Source: Carposina sasakii (taxonomy: Eukaryota > Arthropoda > Insecta > Lepidoptera > Carposinidae). Taken from it: DNA of 64,000 nt. The notes under the pieces were generated by a model. The model was not told the origin of the DNA and did not search any database. It saw nothing but the letters and a program-made list of their open reading frames with translations. Shown one piece after another: positions 46,483-58,297 of the stretch (position 1 is the stretch's first letter; each line of letters begins with the position of its first letter). The stretch spans positions 2,859,501 through 2,923,500 of the forward strand of contig CP053159.1 in the NCBI GenBank assembly GCA_014607495.2. The letters run 5' to 3'. Made by a program: the position numbers and the translations under genes.

Positions 46483-47728
46483 GGTTAAGTAAATAATGCA
46501 TGATGAGGTAACAAACAAACAAACTTAACTTCGCATTTATGATATAAGTTGGGACAGCAAAAATTAGTTGGGATTGCCTAGTCACCAAAAGAGCAGCTTT
46601 ATCAAAAATCGTTTAGGCGAGTCAAACTGCTGAAAGTGGCAAGGGACATGCAAAAATAGTCAATTTGAAACGTATATTAGAAACCTAATTTGACTGCTAG
46701 AATATAAAAAATTATATGACATTGTCAATTTCAATATGTTTTTTGAAAGAAATCGTTTATTGCGTAGATCATACTGTTAATCAAATAAAAATTGCATTGC
46801 AATTGCATTTCATTTACTTTCAGTGGTGAAAAGAACGTTTATATCTAAAATTGATTAACTTCGACTAAAATTAGCTACGCCCCGTCGTCGCTGCAAATGC
46901 ATGCTTCGGCTTTTGTATTGGAATATATATGTAGTTAAAAGCCTTTGGTTAATATATTGTTAATGTTGCGGTGATGAGCGTGGAGATAAAAGATTGTTAA
47001 CAGACAATATACATAAAAAATTTCATAAAAATCGGAATTTGGTAACAAACACCGCGACACGAGAATTTCATTATATTAGATTACCTTTATACAAGGAGTA
47101 GGAGTACAATAAAAAAATCATATAAAAAATCGTATATTTTTTATTATTTATTTATTAAGAGACAAATTGTGATTGTATAATATCCCGCAAAACTGTTATA
47201 ATATAACAGTTTGACTGCGGGATTTTATATTTCTCCATTTGTTAAGCGGTTGACTACCCCTTAGTACGTCTGTGGCATCTCCTTAATAATCCTGCTATGT
47301 TAACATTTCGGGAATCTGCATATTTATATTAATCTGTCATTTATAAGACCGGAAACAAAGCTGAAACCTTTAATTGGCATATAGCACAAAAAACTAACCC
47401 TTTGAAATTTTCAGTAATGACCTGTGCTAATTGGTTTTCAACCAGTCGCTTTAATCACATGTTCTCACCAACGATCCAGTCCACAGTAAAGGTATTTTTT
47501 TTGCAGTCTAACTTTTATTTATAATGCGGGCTTCAAAACTTTCGAAAGAAAGTTCATCTGTATACCTGTGGTAAATGTGGAAATGATTGATTTAACAAGC
47601 CTTTCTGCTTATACAATATTATGCCATGTGTGCTATTCTGATCAAATATTAATATACAAGTGGGCCTTATAGATAGGTATACCTTACCTACACATCTCGA
47701 TTCTCCTCGTGTGCAAAACGAACAAACG
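46483..47728. repeat. 1.2-kb direct duplication, left copy
   Basis: The sequence from GGTTAAGTAAATAATGCA to GTGCAAAACGAACAAACG is repeated in the same order and orientation at 47757-48992. The first half of this copy is complete compared with the right copy; the second half (from about 47230) has many short deletions of 1-20 bases. It contains a hairpin at 47190-47222 and part of a SINE family A fragment. No gene. Confidence 0.8.
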
Positions 47729-47756
47729 ATAAATAAATAGGTATGCATTGAAGATT

Positions 47757-48992
47757 GGTTAAGTAAATAATGCAGATGAGGTAACAAACAAACAAACTTA
47801 ACTTCGTTGATATAAGTTGGGACGCAAAAATTAGTGAGATTGCTCACCAAAAGAGCAGCTCAAAAATCGTTTAGGCGAGTCAAACTGCGTGGAAGGGACA
47901 TGTATAATTTGAAGATTAATTTGTTAAATATAAAAAATTATATGATATTGTCAAGTTTTTTGAAAGAAATCTACGTAGATCATACTGAATATAAAAATTG
48001 CATTGCAATAATTTAAAAAAGAACGTTTATATCATAAACTTCGAATCGGTCGTCGCTGCAATTTGGTTTTGTATTGGAATATATATGTAGTTAAAAGCCT
48101 TTGGTTAAATAGATAGATACACCGCGTTGCGGTGACTCTCGCTTACGAGAATTTCATTATATTAGATTACCACCGCGACACGAGAATTTCAATATATTAG
48201 ATTACCTTTATACAAGGAGTAGGAGTACAATAAAAAAATCATATAAAAAATCGCTGGTAAAGTTTTATTTTTTATTATTTATTTATTAAGTTTACAGTTT
48301 ACAAATTGTGATTGTATAATATCCCGCAAAACTGTTATAATATAACAGTTTGACTGTGGGAATTTTATATTTCATGCTCAAATTCATAGTTAAGCTGTAG
48401 TTGACCTACCCCTACTATGATAAACGTAGCTGTGGCATCTCCTTAATAATCCTGCAGTTTATGTTAACCCATTTCGGGATCACATCCGTGCATGTATGTA
48501 TATATTAATCTGTCACTATTATAAGACCGGAAACAAAGCTGAAACCTAATTTTACATATGGCATAATAGTACAAAAAACTAACCCTTTGAAGACTAATTC
48601 TCAGTCCATAGTGACCTGTGCTATTAAATCGTAGTGTCTAATAGTCAACCAGTCGCTTTAATCACATGTTACGTCACCAACGTATCCAGTCCGCAGTGTA
48701 AAGGTATTTTTTTTGCAGTACCTCAACTTTTATTTCACATTTATTATGCGGGCTTCAAAACTTTCGAAAGAAAGGTTCGTCTGTACTGAAGCTCACTTGT
48801 GGTAAATGTGGAAACCTAGATTGAGATCTGATAACAAGCCTTTCTGCTTATACAATAGTAATTAAATGGCATGTGTGCTAATTCTGACTCAAATCTACAT
48901 TTAGCATTTACTACAAGTGGGCCTTACTGTATGTATAGGTATACCTTACCTACACATCTCGGATTCTCCTCGATGTGCAAAACGAACAAACG
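47757..48992. repeat. 1.2-kb direct duplication, right copy
   Basis: Direct repeat of 46483-47728 after a 28-base spacer. Here the first half carries the short deletions and the second half is complete, the mirror of the left copy. It also has a local doubling of CACGAGAATTTCATTATATT near 48135-48200. Confidence 0.8.
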
Positions 48993-49089
48993 GTTGTAAA
49001 AAAATTGTCACTCTAAGTTTAAATATTTAAGAAATGTGGTTGTAGCCGTATGCTACGTACGGATGTTGATTAACTGTAACCAAACTGAT
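48993..49089. other. short spacer
   Basis: Nothing recognised. Confidence 0.3.
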
Positions 49090-49473
49090 CTACACATTAA
49101 CGGTCGGCAGGGATGCGCAGGCGCAACAGGTGAACCAGCACCTGCGCCAACGGTCGCTTCCTTTGTACGATGGTAGATTAGACGCGTGCTGTTCAAGGAA
49201 TTGAATTAAGTGTTTTTTTTTATGAATTGCGCAGTACTGCTTCTTTGTTAGGTGTTTTGGAGAATTCCAGGGTGTAAATTCTTCTCTTCTTGACTTGTTA
49301 TGGAATTTTGTATGGTAAGGTGTTTTGTTATAGTGGTAACCGAATTCCTTTTGCAAGCATTTTACCTTGCTGGTTAACTGGGCAGGAAGACGTACGAAGA
49401 TGTACATCACCGTAACACGTCTATAATATGCAACGAACTTGATATTGGTAAAAAATTTTTGAAACTCATCCAT
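49090..49473 (-). CDS. unidentified 127-codon open frame, doubtful
   Basis: The longest plain ATG frame in the window without an explanation. It starts MDEFQKFFTNIKFVAYYRRV, is rich in Lys, His and Tyr in the middle (KKQYCAIHKKKHLIQF) and ends in a Cys cluster CWFTCCACAS. No signal peptide, repeat, known motif or promoter is visible. An in-frame stop lies just upstream of the ATG. It could be a lineage-specific gene, a transposon remnant or chance. Confidence 0.15.
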   Translation of the reverse strand: MDEFQKFFTNIKFVAYYRRVTVMYIFVRLPAQLTSKVKCLQKEFGYHYNKTPYHTKFHNKSRREEFTPWNSPKHLTKKQYCAIHKKKHLIQFLEQHASNLPSYKGSDRWRRCWFTCCACASLPTVNV

Positions 49474-50351
49474 AAAGAGAAACCTTCACGTAAAAGCCGG
49501 ACTTTAGGCATTGTAACCACTACCGTAAGAACTAAGGCTTTTCAGAAGTCCTGGAACATCATACATTTAGCACTATAATAGTAAATTGTAATGTTAGATG
49601 CAGGATAAGTAGGTGTGTTGTACTTTTTAATTATAGTTTTGGGTTTATTTGTGCTTGAAGAGGGATGACGGCAGTGTTCAGAAAAACCAGTAATGGCTTA
49701 TGTAAACACTGTTGGCACGAACAATTGTGAGTTATGTAGAAATAAATAAATAAATAAAGTAGAATTCGATTACCTAAACTAACACTTACTTTAAATACTT
49801 AAAAATAATTGGAGATAATTGGTATGTAATGATAATTATGTGAGACTATATTTCACAAAGTCGCACAGTGCGGTTTTACATTAGAACACCTTTTGGCAAA
49901 AAATTGTAAATGAACTAGACTCAATGAAATACCTCGTTGAACCAACATCACGTCTATCTTACAAATATACAAAGCAATAATTTACACCACAATGAGTACA
50001 AACAACAATAACTATTCAAACGTGAGCTTACTATCTTCACCTAGAATTGGTATAAAACTAATCTACGACTTGTCCTAGTATATTGAGCTTTAGAGAGGTG
50101 TGTTTAGAGTCATTTGTGCAGTAGACTAGCGATTGTTTGAGTTATAGTGCAATTGTTTTTGCTGTTTGTTCTGGCACGTGGCTAGAGTAGAACAAAGTGA
50201 TTTCGCTGTAGGGTTGGTAATGGTTAATTTTTATTTATAGATAAGCAATAATTTTTCGTCCGATCCGGAGATATACAAAAATATCAAAGCCGTCTGTCTT
50301 TGCATGTAAAATCGTGATGAAATACATTTTTTATATTTTTTACTTAATACA
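49474..50351. other. non-coding spacer
   Basis: Nothing recognised except a short ATAA tetranucleotide run near 49742. Confidence 0.35.
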
Positions 50352-50625
50352 TAATTGTGGGCCGCGTGGTGCCGGCAGAGTAGAATTCGTACCACCCCAT
50401 GTCTGCCCGTGGGTATCGTACGAGGCGATTAAGGGTTTCCGGGAGGTGAGCAGCAGCGCCTCCCGTGTTGACAACATAGTCCAAAATACAAACTGCGGTC
50501 ACCAACCCGCCTGCCCAGCATGGTAACTATGGGAAAATACCCCCCATCGCAGTCTTGTGGCGTGCCCTGGGGGAGGCCTACGTCCAGCAGTGGACTGCAA
50601 TAGGCTGATGATGATGATGACATAA
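50352..50625 (+). mobile_element. SINE-like repeat family D, best copy
   Basis: GGGCCGCGTGGTGCCGGCAG, CGTACGAGGCGATTAAGGGT, CGCCTCCCGTGTTGACAACA, GTGGCGTGCCCTGGGGGAGG, CCAGCAGTGGACTGCAATAG and a TGATGATGATGATGA tail. The simple-repeat tail suggests mobilisation by an RTE-type LINE. Confidence 0.75.
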
Positions 50626-52549
50626 TTAAGGGGAAGTTATTTTAAAACATTATGTAATAACTCTAACATATCTTTGCTAGTGGAGATGGAGATAGTTTTA
50701 TCTTTATGCGATATTAATTTTAAACCTTATAAATTATTATTATTTGACTGAGGACCACAATACAGCATGAAAAAGAACAGATTTTTTTTTTATTAAAAAC
50801 GCGAATGAACGAATAACTAAACAAGAAAGTATAAATTAAATGATTTACTAGACAGCCCTTGTTATAAAGTAACAACAACCAACACTATTGGCGTGTTGTA
50901 GAGATAGCCAATCAGAATAGTTTTTGCTCAGACATTAGGTAAAATTACTCCTCTGTGTATTTGCTTGTGGTTACCTTAATTTGAATGATTCCGTTTTGGA
51001 TGATGATTCTAGTTTTTTGTATGGTTAAGTTACCTAAGTAAATAATATAAGAGCAGTTAATGAGTTCCTTGATCTGATTTCATGAAGTGACAATACCACA
51101 TACAATAAATAGTAGTTAAAATAGTTTTATACAGTGTCGATAAGATGGTCCGAAAATTACCGGTCACCATCCTGTCTGCCCAGCGTGGTGACTATAGACA
51201 AAACTCCTCCTTACTTCATAACAATCAAGAAATATCTTATTACTATTCTCACAAATACAACTGAGCAGACATTTTATGAAGTTCAATCTAAAAATATTAA
51301 GCACGCATTTGAACTTATGGCCGTTTATGCAAAACGGTTAAGCACGGCGCTCTTAGCGCAATATAACTCTAACAATTACACCTAGTAGAATTAAATGTCG
51401 GTGCCGAAAATAAGAACTAAAATTCAAAATTAAAGATATATAACTACTATCAGAGAGCAAAACAAGAGAACGTAGTAAGTGGCGCCGTCCTTCTCAACGA
51501 AATTTAAGTTGTACAGTATCGCCTACCGATTCCCAAGTCCTGAGCTATCGAGTGCCGAGGTATCGAGTCCCGAGCCATCATACGAGAGCCTCTCGAGTTA
51601 TGTACTCTAGGCACGCCATTCCTACACATTAAACCCGACCGATAAATTAACTGTTCGCACCCCGATACTGCTTTGTGCAAATCGAACATCGATGATTTAT
51701 AGACAATTATCGATTAATTCAAGCAGCGATCGTAAGTTTAATCGAGATTATTAAGGGCTGCGCGAATCGACAGTGCACACCTAAATCAAGATCGGTAAAG
51801 TGTTTGTTAATTAACACATTGTTAGTGTGGTATTGCCAGTTGTCGTATACAAGTATGGACTGTATGTATAGTAGGTATTATTCTGTATATTTTTATGAGT
51901 AATTGAAATGAATTTACAACGTTTTGTATGTACATCATAATATAACCTTAATGTGAAACTAGAGGGTCATTGCTTATGATTGATACATTGAAGCTGAATG
52001 GACGGTCGACAGGGAGCATAAACCGCACTAATCTTGTCGTCAAAGTTAAGCATTTTTCATTCGCTTTTTTTGGTGCTATATATTTATTTTATTCAACGGT
52101 AATTATGGTTCTTGGGTAAGGTTATTAGGTTGACCTTGACTCCTGGTTTATCTGAAAATGGTTATTGGAAATACTAGTATTAACCCTTGCTTATCTAGCT
52201 TTATGGGGAAGAGTAGGAAGTGAGGCAGATTTCATAAATGAATCTTATTATTTATGCGAATTATGGACAATCAGGGTAGTTAAGGTGCATTTCTCGTACA
52301 ATTATCATCTGTATGAAAACGATGGCAATAAATTTAGGTTATATTATAGATAAAACTATAATATCTTTCAAATCATTAGCTATATGAATCAAAACGTTTA
52401 ATTTGAGATAAACCAACGTGACTCCAAGATAATCAAACTCTTGTTTAGTTCATTTCACTTTTTGCAAACAAAAGTAACCGATGATCAGAAAGGTATTGCA
52501 TTCACGCTTCAAACGGTTCTTATAAAAAGCTCGATTAAACCAACATTTT
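50626..52549. other. non-coding region with a family D fragment
   Basis: 51150-51205 holds CTGTCTGCCCAGCGTGGTGA, a family D fragment. 51525-51600 has short ATCGAGT-type direct repeats. No gene recognised. Confidence 0.4.
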
Positions 52550-52950
52550 AGATCGGCGGCACACAATACCATAGATCGCACTACGGGAGCCGGTCTGCCG
52601 CGGGCCTTACCTAACTAACCTACCCTGACCCCCAAGACACGAGTCGACTTACCACCTCGAGGTCTACCTACGCTGGTCGCGCGAGAACCTATCAGCCTAT
52701 CAGAATAAAAAACTGTAATAAAGCCAAACAAAATAGAAGATGTTTGGATCAATATGGAGTGTTGTTCGGAGCAAACTGCTTTGTCATAGGGCGTAATCGA
52801 GGCGCGACGGTGGCGCCTTTGTGCTCGCTCCGTCATCGGGTTTTTGTTCGGTTATCTGATGAGTATTGCTCCCATTTCGCCGACAAAAAACTGATCGGTC
52901 GCACGTCTGCGCCGGTACAATCACCTAAGGTAATCACCTATTCTGTTTGT
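52550..52950. other. CpG-rich segment with open frames on both strands
   Basis: The composition differs sharply from the flanks. The plus strand is open for about 70 codons and ends near a donor-like CCTAAG|GTAATC; the minus strand is also open. No family recognised. It could be a first exon/promoter region or a transposon piece. Confidence 0.25.
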
Positions 52951-53486
52951 ACTTCGATGCTGACCTGATACTGGGTTTAGTTTTAAACTTAGAACACTTT
53001 TAAGTGTTATAAAAATTATTTCTAAATGTTTTTAATGTTGTTACTACCAGATAATAATAATATGTATTTATTTTCACACCACAATGTTGCATCTTAAATT
53101 ACATAGCAATATTACATTGTTATTTTCTACAAGTTAGCAAACTGCGGAGAGACTGGAGCCCAAGCTAGGCTTAAAGCCTGAATTTCAGGACACCAGATCT
53201 CAGCTCTTTTAGATACAAATAACAATAACAATTTGTCTATGTGTCACCCTGTCTTTTTTATCAATCAAGTAAATAATAAGTTTACATTTCAAGCTCGTGG
53301 TTAGTTGTGTGAGATAAAGCCTATTTAAATAAGCTAGTGTGGTTAGTAAAAGTTGAAAAAAGTGTGTATGTGTAATAGTGTGCATGTGCGTGTGTTTGTG
53401 TATATGTTGTAAACGTATGAACCTTAGTGTACAACGTACTATAATATTGTGTACCTATTAGAAGATGAGTGATATGTTACCTATTT
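52951..53486. other. non-coding spacer
   Basis: TG-rich purine-pyrimidine alternation at 53362-53412; otherwise nothing. Confidence 0.35.
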
Positions 53487-54423
53487 TTTTTTTATTTATT
53501 TTTATTTAACAATTTCAGGAAGCCCAACAGCTATTTGTAATAATAGTTAAAATTGTAGATACATAAAGCCAATAACAGGTCCACACTTATAGAAGCATTA
53601 TGAGAGCTAATCAGGTACTAATGCACACACAATTTTCATCAGAGTTCCACAAAACCTAACAAGCTTATCAATAACAAACATAAAAATAAAACAATTACTA
53701 GATAAAATCTAGGTACCTACTAACATATTGACAGGAAAAATTTCACTAAGCACACGCCTCGCTTTCTGGTATTGAAGAGATCAAGCTCTACGCCTTTACA
53801 AAGTTCATTGAAGTTATTACCCGCTCGCAAAAGGAATGTATTCTGATGATATTTCGTCGATGCAAGAGGAACAGAAAGTGTATTGTTGTGTCGAAGAGTT
53901 TTCCAAGGTACTCTAAGATTAATATGTGACAATAGCTCAGGACAGTCTGGAGGCAATCTTCAGAAGAAAAACGATATCAGAGATTTCCCGGCGTTTCTCA
54001 AGAGGGAGGATATGATGTTTTATGCATAAGCTGATGTAATTTGAGTGACTGTAATAGTCCTTAGTACGATAGCATAAGTATTTTATAAATTTCTTTTGAA
54101 TACTTTCGATACGTTCGATATAGACATTGTATAATGGGTTCCAGATCTGTGATGCATTCTCAAGAATACTTCGAACGAAACAACAGTAGATGACTTTGAT
54201 TGTTTTGATTTTGGTGAAGTCTTTAGAGCTACGCATCACAAATCCAAGAGCTTTGAATGCCTTAGCCGTAACTTTTTCCACGTGGACATCGTACTGAAGC
54301 TTGGAATCATGATATACACCTAGATCACGGATAACGCTTATTCTTTGAAGGATCTCACCCTTTAAGGAATAATTATGGACTATCAAATGCTTCTTACGGC
54401 TAAATGTATACTAATCTATACTA
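53487..54423 (-). pseudogene. LINE reverse transcriptase 3' half, frameshifted, with poly(A)-like tail
   Basis: Minus-strand frame from about 54410: TFSRKKHLIVHNYSLKGE, ISVIRDLGVYHDSKLQYDVH, AKAFKALGFVMRSSKDF, IEKIQKKF-type IERIESIQKKFIKYLCYRTK. After a frameshift near 53945 it continues LLSHINLRVPWKTLRHNNTL and NNFNELCKGVELDLFNTRKR, stopping at 53720. This is the thumb and C-terminal region of a LINE ORF2 (the F-L-G-V-x-x-D-x-x-L-x-F-x-x-H type block). The left end 53487-53510 is a T-rich tract, the inverted A-rich tail. The catalytic domain is missing. The right edge abuts a Helitron start at 54424/54425. Confidence 0.75.
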
Positions 54424-54424
54424 A

Positions 54425-54881
54425 TCTATACTAATATTATAAAGCAAGAGTTTGTTTGTTTGTTTGTTTGATTGAACGCGCTTCTCCGGAACTACTAGGT
54501 CGAATTAAAAAATTCTTTTGGGGTTAAGGAAGGCTTTAGGCTAAATTATGCGACCAATAGGGACGAAGAATAAGAGGAAAATGTGGAAAAAACGGGGAAA
54601 ATTATTCAACTTTGACTTCCGTTGCGTGCGCTGCGTAAACGGTAAAAAAATATGTATGAAAGAATAAAATGACGTAGAAATGATATGAAAGAAAAAAATT
54701 GAAGGTCTCCAGACCCTTAGAGCCCAGCTAAATTTGAGAGATATGAAAATACTCTTAGGAAAAGTTTGTAGTTTCTAATAACGTTAAAATTGAAGGTCGA
54801 TAACCTGCGAACCCTCAGCCCAGCTAAATTTTGAGAGATATGAAAATACGTCTTAGGAAAAGTTATTCAACATGAGATTTC
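54425..54881 (+). mobile_element. Helitron 5' part
   Basis: Starts TCTATACTAATATTATAAAG after A, preceded by two partial repeats of ATCTATACTA. The body matches the 7043-7852 Helitron, including both internal copies of the TATGAAAATAC...CTTAGGAAAAG segment. The 3' end is lost near 54881. Confidence 0.7.
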
Positions 54882-55121
54882 TAATCTATACTATTGACTC
54901 ATTATAACCTGTATATCAATATTTAATTGTGAATATTTACCTTGTAACTTAATATGAAGAAACAAATGATTACTAATATTTTAAATTTTAAAATAGCTCT
55001 GCATAAAATTCTGCCGGTCTATTTCGCTCAAAACGGTAGAAGGGTGCAGTTTCAGTTAGCCAGAGAGAGAGATCATGAATGCTAAAGATAATTTAAGAAA
55101 GAGATAGAACATCTATCCTTA

Positions 55122-55521
55122 TCCTTACTTCCTTACTAATATTATAAATGAAAGCTCTGTCTGTCTGTGTGTTACAAACGTAAACTACTGAATTTAAATT
55201 AAATTTGATACGTTTAGAGCCCAAGAAAGGACATAGATTTTTTAATGCAAAAGATTAAGGGGTAAATAAAAGTTTGATGGAAATTACTATTTTTTACAGA
55301 AGCTTAAAACTTATTTTTTAGGCTTTTGATTAAATATAAATAAATACAAAGGGGGTTGAACGTCGGCAAAAAAGCAGTAGCGCGGAAGGATTAGGTGTAA
55401 GCTGGGTTTGGGATGAATGTACTCCCACAAAAGGGCAATGGCACTTCGCACAATAAATATAACCAGGGTATCAATTAGTTTAAAAATACTGGTTTACGCG
55501 GACGAAGTCGCGGGCAACTAG
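55122..55521 (+). mobile_element. second Helitron, adjacent
   Basis: Starts TCCTTACTTCCTTACTAATATT (A before it at 55121; a start at 55130 is also possible), then GAAAGCTCTGTCTGTCTGTG. It ends GACGAAGTCGCGGGCAA and CTAG at 55518-55521 before T. A different 5' family from its neighbour. Confidence 0.65.
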
Positions 55522-56794
55522 TGTAACAATATTGAAGAGGGGTTTCAAATTATTTAAGTACAATAAACAACCTTTTGGGTTCGGCGTCATAGAGATAGAT
55601 GCGAATATTTGTGTGATTACTAATATGATTTCGCAAGGCAACCCTTCTATGATTTAATAGTAAATAATTTAATTCTAGGCCACAAAGTGAATTTACATTT
55701 TAGATGGATTTAAATAAAAGTTTGACTTAATACATATTAGGCTGGCTCTGGCTTATTTAGTTGGTTTAAAACAACCAACCTGGGATAGCACCCAATTCTA
55801 TGTAACACTTAAACAAGTCACTTAAACAAGTCGTGATCGGATCGATGAAACTATAAATGTATACAGATGTAAACCCACCAATTCACTAACAGTTCAATTT
55901 AGTGACCACCACCAAAATTAGTCATATCAAAATAAGTTTTGCGTATGATTTTGAATCTAGCTTTTACTGCCAAGATAATAGAGCGTGTTCAGTGTACGGA
56001 AACGTAATTATAGTTGTTGCGTTAGCCTAGGCTATCATGGGTAGTAATTGTAACGATAAGGTGGTCCAGCGACCACCCATTGCCGATATAATTGTTTTTC
56101 TGTAAAGATTTATAATGCTCGAGATTGACGCTGGCATTATAGTGGACGTCTTTCTTTATGATATGTGTACAGGATGCTTCTTCCTAAATAGCGCTATTTT
56201 GGTATCGTTTATCAATGAGAATAAAAAGGTTTTTGCAATGATTGTAATAACGCTAAAAATAGTGTAGTGTAGATAAATAGAGAGTTTTCACAAAGTAAAG
56301 TTATATAAAGTTTTCATATTACATGCTTACTTCATTTACTGTATTTTAATTAAATCTTGTAGTCCACGTAGACTTTGATATTTGTTCATCCATTTATATA
56401 TATATATATAAAAAAAAAAATCTCCATTATAGTGCCTACTCGTATTTTAACAGATTATTTGAAATATTTAATTCATGTCGTGATTTGAATTAAAGGAATG
56501 AATTAGTCAATGAAAAGAAGGAAAGTATTGAAGAAAAACCTAAATAATATAAGAGCATCCTATATATTTTCATATTAGGATATTGTCGACGAGTAATAGC
56601 TATATTAATCATCAGAACTAAGGCCATTATAAAATTAATGTGTCTTATTAGCATGTAAGTGAAAGTTATCGGTAATCATATCGAAATCAGAGCATTAAGT
56701 TATTTTTATTATGTTTGTTAACACCGCCGGCTTTTTCTACATACACACGTACATAGACAAGGCTCGGAGTCTGAGAAACGGTTTTTTTTTATCC
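55522..56794. other. non-coding AT-rich spacer
   Basis: Includes a (TA)n run at 56396-56410. No gene recognised. Confidence 0.35.
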
Positions 56795-56992
56795 ACACAC
56801 TACACAACACATTAACCTAGTCCCACAGTAAGATCCCTAAGATCTTGTGTCGTGGGTACTAAGCAACGGTTATATAAATACATAGATAAGTATAGAAACA
56901 TCCATGACTCGGAAACAAACATTGATATTCATCATATCAATGTTTGTACCTACAGAGATTCCTACCTACTAGACCAGTCGGCCGTCATGGTA
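56795..56992 (-). mobile_element. tRNA-derived SINE (family S2), box B deleted
   Basis: Matches 41250-41470 through GTACTAAGCAACGGT, AACATCCATGACTCGGAAAC and box A (CCTACTAGACCA complement). The box B segment is missing. Confidence 0.7.
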
Positions 56993-57491
56993 GTAGGTTT
57001 GGAATCATATGTTATTCGTCGAGTACACAGGAGTTTTAAAAAATTCTCGTAGTAAAAAAAATGCGAATGAAATAGCAAATCTCAAATGCTCACTAGACTT
57101 CTTCCAGACCAACACTTATAAATGACCTAACAATTAAAATAAAACCGAATCCTTCCACGGTACCGAATGAAATGTTAGTATGGGTTTATCCTTGGTTTAT
57201 CGGTTTATCGCGGGAGCATGTAACAGCCCACGAGAGGACCCCTATTCAATGCACGGCAGCGACAATTAAGAGTTAAAAGCAGCAAGTGAAGTTGTTCTAT
57301 GCAAATGAGGGCCGGCTCGCGTGTAGACGCCTACTCGAGGACTCTGGTTTTAAATTTAAAATTGGCGCGATAAATATTTTCTACGGTTGTGATTGGTTGA
57401 GTTATGATGACATTGCCTTGGTTACATTTGGCTGAATCGATTGATGCGGGCATCTATTAGTAGGCAGTAAATCGTTTGTTGCAGGAATTAA
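56993..57491. other. non-coding spacer
   Basis: Nothing recognised. Confidence 0.35.
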
Positions 57492-57709
57492 GCCTCGAGC
57501 ACACCGGATGCGTATGCGTACACGTAAGCGTAGACGTACACGTACCTCTGAGTTGTAATGTATGGAATTGTATAGGCACGAGCAGACCGTATGCGTATGC
57601 GTAGACGTAAGCATAGACGTCAAGCGGTGACAGTTCCATAAATTAAACTCAGAGGTACGTGTACGTCTACGCTTACGTGCACGCATACGCATCCGGTGTG
57701 CTCGAGCCT
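57492..57709. mobile_element. CpG-rich element with ~58-bp terminal inverted repeats
   Basis: The left arm TCGAGCACACCGGATGCGTA... and right arm ...TACGCATCCGGTGTGCTCGA are near-perfect complements to the motif CCTCTGAG/CTCAGAGG. The arms are built from a six-base period (TACGTG, TACGTC, TACGCT, TACGTG, CACGCA, TACGCA). A third, diverged arm lies in the middle (GCGTATGCGTAGACGTAAGC). A solitary arm is at 18655-18716. No coding capacity; the arginine-rich open frame over it is a product of the period. Confidence 0.75.
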
Positions 57710-58297
57710 TTATCGATGCGAAAATTTATCGAAATATTGATTTCATAAAGCTTTCATTTGAAATCGAAGGATTAAGTCATAGTGCTTTAAACATAAAAAG
57801 CGCTATCTTCGGCGCGCCACCCATAAAAGCTTATTGTATTGATTTGATTTAGGTACTGATGAATTTATAATTTGGTCTTGGTCTGGAATTATTACTTGAC
57901 TGACTGGGATGGCGAACACTGGGAGATCGAGCTTTAGGGCGTGCCTTTTATGGTGACCTACTTACAATAGACTCCAATAGGCTAATGTTAATGTAATGAT
58001 CTTGAATACTTGTACATGCAATAAATTATTTGGTGGAGATAATTAGTTATCTACCTACTCTCTTCATTTAATTACATACTTGTGTCCCAGTTCACCATTC
58101 CGCCCGCATGAACTACAGGAAAGTAACTTTTTGAGTATTTTTTAATTTAAAAATTCCTGCCCTTTAGATTCACTTCTGCCATGGAATAACGGTTTACCAA
58201 ATTTTAGTTGGTTAATCCTCGACAAATAAATAGGCATGGAGTTTTTTGTACGAAATATTCACAGATACACGCTGAGTTTGACAGGGGGTGAATGAAA
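57710..58297. other. non-coding spacer with degraded SINE tail
   Basis: 57930-57985 (GGGCGTGCCTTTTATGG, AATAGACTCCAATAGGCTAA) resembles a decayed family D tail. Otherwise nothing. Confidence 0.35.

Noticed and set aside
57402..57692. 96-codon Arg-rich frame (RVRLRVRIRIR)
   Set aside because: Produced by the six-base CpG period of the terminal-repeat element.
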